Shown here: one piece after another, positions 55,888 to 64,000 of the stretch | How positions within the stretch are numbered: position 1 is the first letter of the stretch | Layout: each line of letters starts with the position of its first letter | DNA from: Variovorax gracilis | GTDB lineage: Bacteria; Pseudomonadota; Gammaproteobacteria; Burkholderiales; Burkholderiaceae_C | NCBI RefSeq assembly: GCF_030317115.1 | Contig: NZ_JASZYF010000001.1 | Span: 558,001-622,000 of the forward strand | Direction: 5' to 3' | DNA: 64,000 bases | Position numbers and translations under genes: made by a program | The notes under the pieces: generated by a model | The model's database searches: none | Told to the model about the DNA's origin: nothing | What the model saw: the letters and a program-made list of their open reading frames with translations, nothing else

Positions 55888-57186
55888 TCAGGTACGCAAC
55901 GCCGCTTCGCGACCGCGCCGCATGTCGATCGGCAAGAGAAGCACCAGCCCGGCGATGAACAGCGCCGCCGTCGAAAGGATGGCGATGCGCTGGTTGCCGC
56001 CGGTCATCCAGGTGATGGCGCCGTAGCTCAGCGGACCGATGATGCTGGCCAGCCGGGTCGCGAAGGTCCAGAGCCCGAAGAATTCGGCGAGTTGGCGCGG
56101 CGGCGCCAGAACGCCCGTCATCGCCCGCCCCGCCGACTGGCTCGATCCCATCGCCAGTCCGGCGATCGAGGCAGCCCACCAGAAGCCACCCTTCGTCGTG
56201 ACCGAGGCAGCGATCACGCACACGGCGATCCAGGCCACCAGGGTGCCGGCGAGCGAGCGCTTGTGGCCGAGCCGATCCTGCCAATAGCCGAACACGAAGG
56301 CCCCGAGCGCCGCCGCGATGTTCAGCACGAAGATCAGCACCATGGTTTCACTCGGGACGAAGCCGATCACCTGCTCGGCGTAGATGGCCGCCAGCGTGAT
56401 CGCGACCGCCACCCCGCCCTGGTAGCAGACGGTGCAGGCCAGCAGCCACATGAAGTCACCATAGGCACGCGCCTCGCGAAAGGTGCTGCTCAATTGCAGC
56501 CATGCGCTTTGCTCTTCACCACGCTTCTGTGGCACGGCGCGCTCGGGCAGCAACGCAAAGGTGACGCAGGCTGCCGCGCCGTAAATGGCGGCCGTGATGA
56601 GCATCGTGACGGGCACGAAATGCGCGGCTGGCAGTCCCTTGGCCTGCGCCGAGAGGACATAGGCCAGGCACAGGCCCAGCGCAAGCATCCCCCCGATGTA
56701 ACCGAAGGCCCAGCCCCATCCGCTGACCTTGCCCATGCCTTCGGCCGTCGCCAATTCGGGCAGGAAGGCTCCGGTGAGCGACTCGCCATAGGAATAGAAG
56801 GTGTTGGAAATGATCACCAGCCCCATTGCCAGCGCCACGGCGTAGGTTCCGCCCAGGCGCGGCGTGAGGGCGAGCGCTGCAGTGCCGGCGACGCAGCCCG
56901 CGGTGACGATCATGAGCACACGCTTCTTGGCGGCATGGAGGTCGGCCCAGGCGCCGATGGCGGGCATCGTGAGCATCACGATCGCGTACGAGATGCTCAG
57001 GGCCATCGTCCATGCGAAAGCGCCCCAGGGCGCGCCCTTCGCGATCCCGCCGACAAAGTACGCGGCGAACACCGCAGTGATCACGACCGTGGTGTAGCCC
57101 GAATTGGCGAAGTCGTACATGGCCCAGCCAAAGACCTCGCGCTTGCGCACGCCGGGCTGGAGGGCAGACTGGGGGAACAGGGCCAA
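55888..57186 (-). CDS. MFS transporter (Atg22-like / UMF1 type)
   Basis: A 432-residue inner-membrane transporter with 12 helices. The N-terminal GWAMYDFANSGYTTVVITAVFAAYF and the FAVGYIGGMLALGL-like and GSSQSAGRAMTGVLAPPRQLAEFFGLW segments are those of the Atg22-like MFS branch, often amino-acid or unknown effluxers. The start is most likely TTG at 57186, because AGGAG lies seven bases before it and no ATG precedes the first conserved residues; a GTG twelve codons in is the alternative. The open frame upstream of 57186 is not real. Confidence 0.88.
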   Translation of the reverse strand: MALFPQSALQPGVRKREVFGWAMYDFANSGYTTVVITAVFAAYFVGGIAKGAPWGAFAWTMALSISYAIVMLTMPAIGAWADLHAAKKRVLMIVTAGCVAGTAALALTPRLGGTYAVALAMGLVIISNTFYSYGESLTGAFLPELATAEGMGKVSGWGWAFGYIGGMLALGLCLAYVLSAQAKGLPAAHFVPVTMLITAAIYGAAACVTFALLPERAVPQKRGEEQSAWLQLSSTFREARAYGDFMWLLACTVCYQGGVAVAITLAAIYAEQVIGFVPSETMVLIFVLNIAAALGAFVFGYWQDRLGHKRSLAGTLVAWIAVCVIAASVTTKGGFWWAASIAGLAMGSSQSAGRAMTGVLAPPRQLAEFFGLWTFATRLASIIGPLSYGAITWMTGGNQRIAILSTAALFIAGLVLLLPIDMRRGREAALRT

Positions 57187-57254
57187 GCAACGTCTCCTTG
57201 AAAAACGTCGCCGAGCATAGCGGAGCGGCTTGACCGCCCCGTGGCGCAATGGCC

Positions 57255-57887
57255 CTAGTGCAGGTGGCGCGGGCGGCGTCCGCCGCCGTGGCCGCCGCTG
57301 CCCGGACCGCCGGTGCCACCACGCGGGCGCTTGCCGATTTCGAGCGAGTTCACCAGCGCATCGAAGCGATCGCCGAACAGTTTGTCGATCTCGGCGACCA
57401 CACCGCCGAGTTCGGCGCCGTCGAAGTGGCGTTCCATCAGGTTCACCACGTCCTCGACCAGCAGGTCGCGCTGCACCTGCATGATCGCGGCGGGGTTGGG
57501 CCCGACGAAGAGCATCAGGAAGTCGTCGCGCGATTCCTCGTCGGGATCGCCCTCTTCCTCGTCGAAATCGGTGTCGTAGAAGGTGACTTCGAGCGCCGCG
57601 CCCTGCTCCGCCAACTCGTTGAGCGCCATGCACATCTCATCGAGCGCCTGGCGGAAATCCTCGTCGCCAGCGACCGTCCAGCAGATCTGGAGCATGTGGT
57701 CCTTCTGCTCGAAGCGGATACCCGGCTCCTCTTCATAGACGCTGGTCGCGCCATCGGCCAGCGAACGCGCGCCGGCGTATTTCCAGAGCGGCTTGAGCGC
57801 TTCCTGGATCTGCTCGAAGTTCACATCGGAGCGCAACGGCACATCGCCGTGCACATGGATTTCGAACGGAGCGTTATAGCGAGGCAT
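57255..57887 (-). CDS. Conserved acidic protein of unknown function (DUF6806-like)
   Basis: A 210-residue soluble protein with an acidic middle (YDTDFDEEEGDPDEESRDDF) and a glycine- and arginine-rich tail ending in RPRHLH. Recognisable blocks are YNAPFEIHVHGDVPLRSDVNFEQIQEALKPLWKYAGARSL and FVGPNPAAIMQVQRDLLVEDVVNLMERHF. I believe it belongs to a small betaproteobacterial family (DUF6806), but the number should be checked. It is downstream of the tRNA cluster and upstream of the MFS gene on the same strand. Confidence 0.72.
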   Translation of the reverse strand: MPRYNAPFEIHVHGDVPLRSDVNFEQIQEALKPLWKYAGARSLADGATSVYEEEPGIRFEQKDHMLQICWTVAGDEDFRQALDEMCMALNELAEQGAALEVTFYDTDFDEEEGDPDEESRDDFLMLFVGPNPAAIMQVQRDLLVEDVVNLMERHFDGAELGGVVAEIDKLFGDRFDALVNSLEIGKRPRGGTGGPGSGGHGGGRRPRHLH

Positions 57888-57909
57888 GTCTTGCTCCCTT
57901 GTAGTGTGG

Positions 57910-58002
57910 TGGTGCCCGGAACCGGGGTCGAACCGGTACGCCCCTTATGCAGGAAGCGGCGGATTTTAAGTCCGATGTGTCTACCAATTTCACCATCCGG
58001 GC
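57910..58002 (-). tRNA. tRNA-Leu (anticodon TAA)
   Basis: Minus strand; acceptor GCCCGGA/TCCGGGC with encoded CCA, anticodon loop CTTAAAA, a long variable arm as in leucine tRNAs, and TTCGACC in the T-loop. Confidence 0.97.
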
Positions 58003-58030
58003 CGTCCAGTCGGACGTTGACGATACCCCA

Positions 58031-58067
58031 AACAAAAACAGCCCCGACAACGTTGGTTGGCGGGGCT
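58031..58067 (-). terminator. Intrinsic terminator after tRNA-Cys
   Basis: Minus strand: AGCCCCG / CGGGGCT stem with a 14-base loop, followed by TGTTTTTGTT. It separates tRNA-Cys from tRNA-Leu. Confidence 0.85.
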
Positions 58068-58088
58068 GCGTTTTCAGTACCGAAGAGG

Positions 58089-58162
58089 TGGAGGCGCGAC
58101 CCGGAGTCGAACCGGGCTAGACGGATTTGCAATCCGTTGCATAACCGCTTTGCTATCGCGCC
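58089..58162 (-). tRNA. tRNA-Cys (anticodon GCA)
   Basis: Minus strand; GGCGCGA/TCGCGCC acceptor stem with CCA encoded, anticodon loop TTGCAAA, T-loop TTCGACT. Confidence 0.97.
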
Positions 58163-58204
58163 ACGTTCTTTTCTCGAGACTTTCGAAGTCCTACGAATAC
58201 CGCG

Positions 58205-58235
58205 AAAAAAAGGGAAGCCTGGGCTTCCCTTTTTC
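58205..58235. terminator. Intrinsic terminator after tRNA-Gly
   Basis: AAAAAGGGAAGCC / GGCTTCCCTTTTT, a 13-bp stem closed by a two-base loop in DNA (a four-base loop in RNA); the T-tract works on the minus strand and the structure is symmetric. Confidence 0.9.
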
Positions 58236-58240
58236 AAAAC

Positions 58241-58316
58241 TGGAGCGGGAAAAGAGTCTCGAACTCTCGACCTCAACCTTGGCAAGGTTGCGCTCTACCA
58301 ACTGAGCTATTCCCGC
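58241..58316 (-). tRNA. tRNA-Gly (anticodon GCC)
   Basis: Minus strand; GCGGGAA/TTCCCGC acceptor stem with CCA encoded, anticodon loop TTGCCAA, T-loop TTCGAGA. First of the three tRNAs in the direction of transcription, 53 bases after lon. Confidence 0.97.
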
Positions 58317-58369
58317 GTTTCGAGCCTCGAATTATATACCACTTTTTCGAGGTCCCGCAACTGCCGCAT

Positions 58370-60811
58370 TCAATGTTTGACCGAGCCTTCCACCGGCGTT
58401 GCCGCGCGCTGCTTGGCCAGCTCCGCTACGGCGGCGGCCGAAGCCGCAACCTCTTCGTCGGACAGTGGAGTCGGCATCTTCTCCAGCGCGATCTCGAGCA
58501 CCTTGTCGATCCACTTCACCGGCACGATCTCGAGGCCGTTCTTCACGTTCTCGGGGATGTCCTGCAGGTCCTTCGCGTTTTCTTCGGGGATCAGCACGGT
58601 CTTGATGCCACCACGCAGGGCTGCCAGTAGCTTTTCCTTCAGGCCGCCGATGGCCGTGACTTCGCCACGGAGGGTGATCTCCCCGGTCATCGCCACGTCG
58701 GCGCGAACCGGGATGCCGGTGAGCGCCGACACGAAGGCCGTCGTCATCGCCGCGCCAGCGCTGGGGCCGTCCTTCGGCGTTGCGCCGTCCGGCACGTGGA
58801 TATGGATATCACGCTTCTCGAATACTTCGTCCTTGATGCCCAGGCGGCGGGCGCGGCTGCGCACCACGGTGCGCGCGGCCTCGACCGATTCCTTCATCAC
58901 GTCGCCAAGCGAACCCGTGCGGCTGATCACGCCCTTGCCGGGCATGGTCACGGCCTCGATCGTGAGGAGGTCGCCGCCGACTTCCGTCCATGCGAGGCCC
59001 ACCACCTGACCCACCTGGTTCTGCTTCTCCGCGAGGCCGAAGGTGTACTTGCGCACGCCGAGGAAGTCATTGAGGTTCTCGCCATTGACGACCACCTGCG
59101 GTTCCATCTTCTTGAGCAGCAGCCCCTTGACCACCTTGCGGCAGATCTTCGACAGCTCGCGCTCGAGCGAACGCACGCCCGCTTCACGCGTGTAGTAGCG
59201 CACGATGTCGCGCACCGCTTCCTCGGCGATGAGGAGTTCCTCCTCCTTCACGCCGTTGTTCTTCATCTGCTTGGGCAGCAGGTACTTCAGCGCGATGTGC
59301 GTCTTCTCGTCTTCGGTGTAGCCCGCGAGGCGAATGACTTCCATCCGGTCCAGCAGGGCCGGCGGGATGTTCATCGAGTTCGACGTCGCGACGAACATGA
59401 CGTCGCTCAGGTCGAAGTCGACCTCGACGTAGTGGTCGCCGAAGGTGTGGTTTTGCTCGGGGTCCAGAACTTCGAGCAGCGCGCTCGACGGATCGCCGCG
59501 GAAATCGGTGCCGAGCTTGTCGATCTCGTCCAGCAGGAACAGCGGATTGCGGGTGCCGACCTTGTTCAGGCTCTGCAGCACCTTGCCCGGCAGCGCGCCG
59601 ATGTAGGTACGGCGGTGGCCGCGGATCTCGGCCTCGTCACGCATGCCGCCCAGGGCCATGCGCGTGTACTTGCGGCCGGTCGCCTTGGCGATCGACTGAC
59701 CGAGCGAGGTCTTGCCGACCCCCGGCGGGCCGACCAGGCAAAGGATCGGCGCCTTCACCTTGTCGACACGTTGCTGCACCGCGAGATATTCCAGGATGCG
59801 GTCCTTGACCTTCTCCAGGCCGTAGTGGTCCTCGTTGAGCACTTCCTCGGCATGGGCGAGGTCGTGCTTGATCTTGGTCTTCTTGCTCCACGGCAGGCCG
59901 ATCAGCACGTCGATGTAGTTGCGCACGACGGTCGCCTCGGCCGACATCGGTGACATCAGCTTGAGCTTCTTGAGTTCGCCCTCGGCCTTCTTGAGCGCTT
60001 CCTTGGGCATCTTGGCGAGCTTGATCTTCTTCTCGATCTCCTCGATGTCCGCGCCCTCTTCGCCTTCGCCCAGTTCCTTCTGGATGGCCTTGACCTGTTC
60101 GTTCAAGTAGAAGTCCCGCTGGTTCTTTTCCATCTGGCGCTTCACGCGGCCGCGGATCTTCTTGTCGACGTTGAGAATGTCGACCTCGCGTTCCAGTTGC
60201 CCGAAAAGGTTCTCGAGACGCGCCTTGATGTCGTCCAGGTCGAGCACCGCCTGCTTGTTGTCGAGCTTCAGCGGGAGGTGGGCTGCAATGGTGTCGGCCA
60301 GACGGCCTGGATCGTCGATGCTCGATATCGAGGTGAGGATCTCCGGTGGGATCTTCTTGTTGAGCTTCACGTACTGGTCGAACTGCTGCATCACCGCGCG
60401 TCGCAGCGCCTCGACTTCCGTGCCCTTCTGCGCGGCGACTTCGGGCGCCTCGACCGGGGTCACGTTTGCGGAGAAATGCGTTTCGCCGTCGTCGATGCGG
60501 TTGACTCTTGCGCGCTGCTGGCCTTCGACCAGGACTTTGACGGTGCCGTCGGGCAGCTTCAGCATCTGGAGGATGGTCGAGATGCAGCCGACCTCGAACA
60601 TGTCCTCGACCGAGGGCTCATCCTTGGCAGCGGCCTTCTGGGCCACCAGCATGATGCGGCGTTCGGCTTCCATGGCGAGTTCGAGCGCCTTGATGCTCTT
60701 GGGGCGTCCCACGAACAGCGGGATGACCATGTGAGGAAACACGACCACGTCGCGCAGCGGGAGCAGCGGCAGGTCGAGTTCGGTAGCAGGCAGGGGGGTA
60801 TGACCGGACAT
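58370..60811 (-). CDS. lon: ATP-dependent protease Lon
   Basis: Degrades misfolded and regulatory proteins in the cytosol. The 813-residue product has the N-terminal substrate-binding domain ([23 protein letters not shown]), AAA+ domain with Walker [10 protein letters not shown] near residue 360 and LLDEIDKLG, and the protease domain with catalytic Ser in [11 protein letters not shown] and Lys in [13 protein letters not shown], spaced as in E. coli Lon (Ser679/Lys722). A heat-shock-type promoter precedes it. Downstream of clpX on the same strand. Confidence 0.98.
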   Translation of the reverse strand: MSGHTPLPATELDLPLLPLRDVVVFPHMVIPLFVGRPKSIKALELAMEAERRIMLVAQKAAAKDEPSVEDMFEVGCISTILQMLKLPDGTVKVLVEGQQRARVNRIDDGETHFSANVTPVEAPEVAAQKGTEVEALRRAVMQQFDQYVKLNKKIPPEILTSISSIDDPGRLADTIAAHLPLKLDNKQAVLDLDDIKARLENLFGQLEREVDILNVDKKIRGRVKRQMEKNQRDFYLNEQVKAIQKELGEGEEGADIEEIEKKIKLAKMPKEALKKAEGELKKLKLMSPMSAEATVVRNYIDVLIGLPWSKKTKIKHDLAHAEEVLNEDHYGLEKVKDRILEYLAVQQRVDKVKAPILCLVGPPGVGKTSLGQSIAKATGRKYTRMALGGMRDEAEIRGHRRTYIGALPGKVLQSLNKVGTRNPLFLLDEIDKLGTDFRGDPSSALLEVLDPEQNHTFGDHYVEVDFDLSDVMFVATSNSMNIPPALLDRMEVIRLAGYTEDEKTHIALKYLLPKQMKNNGVKEEELLIAEEAVRDIVRYYTREAGVRSLERELSKICRKVVKGLLLKKMEPQVVVNGENLNDFLGVRKYTFGLAEKQNQVGQVVGLAWTEVGGDLLTIEAVTMPGKGVISRTGSLGDVMKESVEAARTVVRSRARRLGIKDEVFEKRDIHIHVPDGATPKDGPSAGAAMTTAFVSALTGIPVRADVAMTGEITLRGEVTAIGGLKEKLLAALRGGIKTVLIPEENAKDLQDIPENVKNGLEIVPVKWIDKVLEIALEKMPTPLSDEEVAASAAAVAELAKQRAATPVEGSVKH

Positions 60812-60836
60812 GGGAATCCTTTACTTGATCATGGAA

Positions 60837-60864
60837 AGATGGTCGGCCGCGCGCACTTTTCAAG
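60837..60864 (-). promoter_or_regulatory. Candidate sigma-32 (heat-shock) promoter of lon
   Basis: Minus strand: CTTGAAA (60858-60864), a 13-base spacer, then GACCATCT (60837-60844), close to the RpoH consensus CTTGAA-N13/17-CCCCATNT. The -10 lies about 25 bases before the lon ATG. lon is a known member of the heat-shock regulon, which supports the reading. Confidence 0.8.
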
Positions 60865-60933
60865 TGAGCGGGCACAGTCTTCGTCGAAGACGACGCCGGA
60901 CGCCTGGCGGGGAGCGACCGGCTGCTTGAGCAT

Positions 60934-62199
<1,266 letters not shown>

Positions 62200-62240
62200 G
62201 GACAATTGCCTCGTAACTGGGGTTTAACAATGATAGCGAA

Positions 62241-62276
62241 ACAAAAACGGCGTTCCCCGTGTGGGAAAACGCCGTT
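62241..62276 (-). terminator. Intrinsic terminator between clpP and clpX
   Basis: Minus strand: AACGGCGTT / AACGCCGTT stem with a 13-base loop containing further pairing, followed by TTTTGTTTCGC. It lies in the clpP-clpX gap and should reduce read-through from clpP into clpX. Confidence 0.8.
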
Positions 62277-62306
62277 GTTGCTTGGGCGCCTCAGCGCCGG
62301 GGTGCG

Positions 62307-62915
62307 TTAACTGCGCTTCGCGATCACCTGGTCGATCAGACCATACTCCTTGGACTCGTCCGCCGTCAGGAAATAGTCCCGTTCGGTATCGCGGGCAATC
62401 TTGTCGAAAGACTGGCCGGTGCGCTCCGCCAGGATGCGATTCATCTGCTCACGCGTCTTCAGGATGTCGCGGGCGTGGATCTCGATGTCCGTGGCCTGGC
62501 CGCGAGCGCCACCCAGCACCTGGTGGATCATGATCTTGGAGTTCGGGAGCGAGAAACGCTTGCCCTTCTCGCCTGCAGCCAGCAGGAAGGCGCCCATGCT
62601 GGCAGCGAAGCCGATGCACAGCGTCGACACGTCGGGCTTGATGAATTGCATGGTGTCGTAGATCGCCATGCCGGCGCTCACGCTGCCGCCCGGGGAATTG
62701 ATGTAGAACGAAATGTCCTTGTCCGGGTTCTCGCTCTCGAGGAACAGGAGCTGCGCCACCACGAGATTGGCGGTCTGGTCGTTGACTTCGCCGACCAGGA
62801 AGATCACCCGTTCCTTGAGAAGGCGCGAATAGATGTCGTAGGACCGTTCGCCACGGCCCGACTGCTCGATGACCATCGGAACCATGCCGAGGCCCGTAAT
62901 TTCCTGTGCGCTCAT
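62307..62915 (-). CDS. clpP: ATP-dependent Clp protease proteolytic subunit ClpP
   Basis: The serine peptidase of the Clp complex. The 202-residue product has the catalytic triad Ser106 (GFAASMGAF), His131 (MIHQVLGG) and Asp180, five residues short of the E. coli numbering, plus [19 protein letters not shown]. The ATG at 62915 has GGAGAG six bases upstream; earlier in-frame starts lie in the tig-clpP gap. Confidence 0.98.
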   Translation of the reverse strand: MSAQEITGLGMVPMVIEQSGRGERSYDIYSRLLKERVIFLVGEVNDQTANLVVAQLLFLESENPDKDISFYINSPGGSVSAGMAIYDTMQFIKPDVSTLCIGFAASMGAFLLAAGEKGKRFSLPNSKIMIHQVLGGARGQATDIEIHARDILKTREQMNRILAERTGQSFDKIARDTERDYFLTADESKEYGLIDQVIAKRS

Positions 62916-62954
62916 TTTTGCTCTCCAGAGGGGTTTGTACTGTACCCAGACGAA

Positions 62955-62986
62955 ATGGGGCTCGTGCCGCAAAGCACAAGCCCCAT
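62955..62986 (-). terminator. Hairpin between tig and clpP (weak terminator or attenuator)
   Basis: ATGGGGCT / AGCCCCAT perfect 8-bp arms, with an inner GTGC/GCAC extension, in the 96-base tig-clpP gap. Only TTCGTC follows on the minus strand, so termination would be weak and partial. Confidence 0.5.
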
Positions 62987-63011
62987 GGTTGGACCGCGGT
63001 GCTCCGCCCGA

Positions 63012-64000
63012 TCAGCCCTGCTGGGCCATCAGTTCGTCGAAGGAAACCGACTTGGCGTTGACCTTGGCCTTGCCGAGCACGAAGTCCGTCACGTTGTTCT
63101 CGATCACGACGGCTTCGACTTCCGCGAGGCGGCGGTTGTCGCCGAAATACCAGCGAACCACGTCGGCCGGCTTCTCGTAGCTGGCGGCGAGTTCGTCGAT
63201 GTGGGCCTTGATCTGCTCGGGCTTGGCTTGCAGGTTGTTCGCACGCACCAGTTCGGCCACGACCAGGCCGAGGCGCACGCGGCGCTCGGCTTGCGGACGG
63301 AACACGTCATCGGGGATCGGGGCCTTGTCGGCGTCCTTGATGCCGCGCTGCTTGAGCTCGGCGCGGGCGCCTTCGATCATGCGGTCGACTTCGGCCTGCA
63401 CGCTCGACTTGGGCAGGTCCAGCTCGGCGTTGGAAATCAGCGAGTCCATCACCGCGTTCTTGTTGCGGGCCAGCAGGCGGAACTTGACTTCGCGCTCCAG
63501 GTTCTTCTTGATGTCGGCGCGCAGGCCTTCGACCGTGGCGTCGGCGATGCCGAGCGACTTGGCGAGCTGTTCGTTGACTTCGGGCAGGTGGGAGGCTTCG
63601 ATCTTCTTCACGGTGACCATGAAGTCGGCTTGCTTTCCGGCCACGTCCTTGCCGTGATAGTCGGCCGGAAACGACAGCGGGAAGGTGCGGCTGTCGCCGG
63701 CCTTCAGGCCGCGCACGGCATCTTCGAATTCCTTGAGCATCTGGCCTTCGCCAACGATGAACTGGAAGTCCTCGGCCTTGCCGCCCTGGAAGGTTTCGCC
63801 GTCGATCTTGCCTTCGAAGTCGACAGTGACGCGGTCACCGTCCTGTACCACGGCGTCCTGCGCGCGCTGTGCAAAGGTACGGCGTTGCTTGCGCAGGATG
63901 TCGAGCGTCTTGTCGATCGCGTCGTCGCCCACTTCAGCGCTGAGCTTTTCGACTTCGGCGCCGGACAGGTCGTTGATCTTGACGTCCGGGAAGACTTCGA
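63012..64000 (-). CDS. tig: Trigger factor, C-terminal part (cut by window end)
   Basis: Ribosome-associated chaperone with a prolyl isomerase domain. The visible 330 or so residues read from [19 protein letters not shown] (end of the ribosome-binding domain) through the FKBP-like domain ([43 protein letters not shown]) to the helical C-terminal domain. The start lies outside the window. The order tig-clpP-clpX-lon is common in proteobacteria. Confidence 0.97.
   Translation of the reverse strand, partial: EVFPDVKINDLSGAEVEKLSAEVGDDAIDKTLDILRKQRRTFAQRAQDAVVQDGDRVTVDFEGKIDGETFQGGKAEDFQFIVGEGQMLKEFEDAVRGLKAGDSRTFPLSFPADYHGKDVAGKQADFMVTVKKIEASHLPEVNEQLAKSLGIADATVEGLRADIKKNLEREVKFRLLARNKNAVMDSLISNAELDLPKSSVQAEVDRMIEGARAELKQRGIKDADKAPIPDDVFRPQAERRVRLGLVVAELVRANNLQAKPEQIKAHIDELAASYEKPADVVRWYFGDNRRLAEVEAVVIENNVTDFVLGKAKVNAKSVSFDELMAQQG

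Overview
This 64-kb, GC-rich window reads as chromosome of a Burkholderiales bacterium of the family Comamonadaceae, most like Variovorax. That placement is an inference from gene content: serB/acyl-CoA-ligase/SulP housekeeping genes, a small Trp-rich protein, a Bug-type solute receptor, and a lon-clpX-clpP-tig block with Gly, Cys and Leu tRNAs beside it. No prophage, insertion sequence, integrase or CRISPR array was seen. Almost every base lies in a conventional gene, and many genes are coupled by ATGA or GTGA overlaps.

Layout. 1-9.9 kb: the 3' half of mfd, then serB, a Cys/Met-metabolism PLP enzyme, an acyl-CoA ligase, a divergent aminotransferase, an exported protein, a SulP transporter and nth. 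9.9-13.7 kb (minus): cobQ-cobT-cobS-cobC, the late cobalamin pathway. 14-17.3 kb (minus): an exported amidohydrolase and an amino-acid permease. 17.5-25.7 kb: a tripartite RND efflux operon of MexEF-OprN / CeoAB-OpcM type with its lipase-like companion gene and a divergent LysR regulator. 26.5-34.5 kb (minus): a cobalamin uptake and salvage operon (btuB-cobU-btuF-btuC-btuD-cobO-cbiB-cobD) behind a cobalamin riboswitch. 34.6-37.3 kb: a ZapB-like coiled-coil gene, zapA, 6S RNA, a TauE-family permease and two universal stress proteins. 37.3-42.8 kb (minus): a malonate operon matR-matA-Bug receptor-crotonase-matB. 42.9-46.6 kb: lgt, then a LysR gene divergent from ilvD. 46.7-50.7 kb: small membrane and cytochrome genes, acs and a YqhA-like gene. 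50.7-55.9 kb: fumC and a GAF-domain gene divergent from a class I fumarase, then murI. 55.9-64 kb (minus): an MFS transporter, a conserved protein, three tRNAs, lon, clpX, clpP and tig (cut by the window end).

Together the two cobalamin loci cover B12/cobinoid import, corrin adenosylation, aminopropanol-arm formation and nucleotide-loop assembly; no corrin-ring genes are present here. The most interesting points are: a lipase-like protein in the efflux operon whose nucleophile elbow reads G-E-E-A-G-G, so the catalytic serine is a glutamate; a heat-shock (sigma-32 type) promoter before lon; a terminator separating clpP from clpX; a 34-bp dispersed repeat present twice in inverted orientation; an 18-bp tandem repeat in the yqhA promoter; and candidate operators for the matR, ilvD/LysR, efflux and fumarase promoters. 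I found no obviously new multi-gene defence or mobile system.
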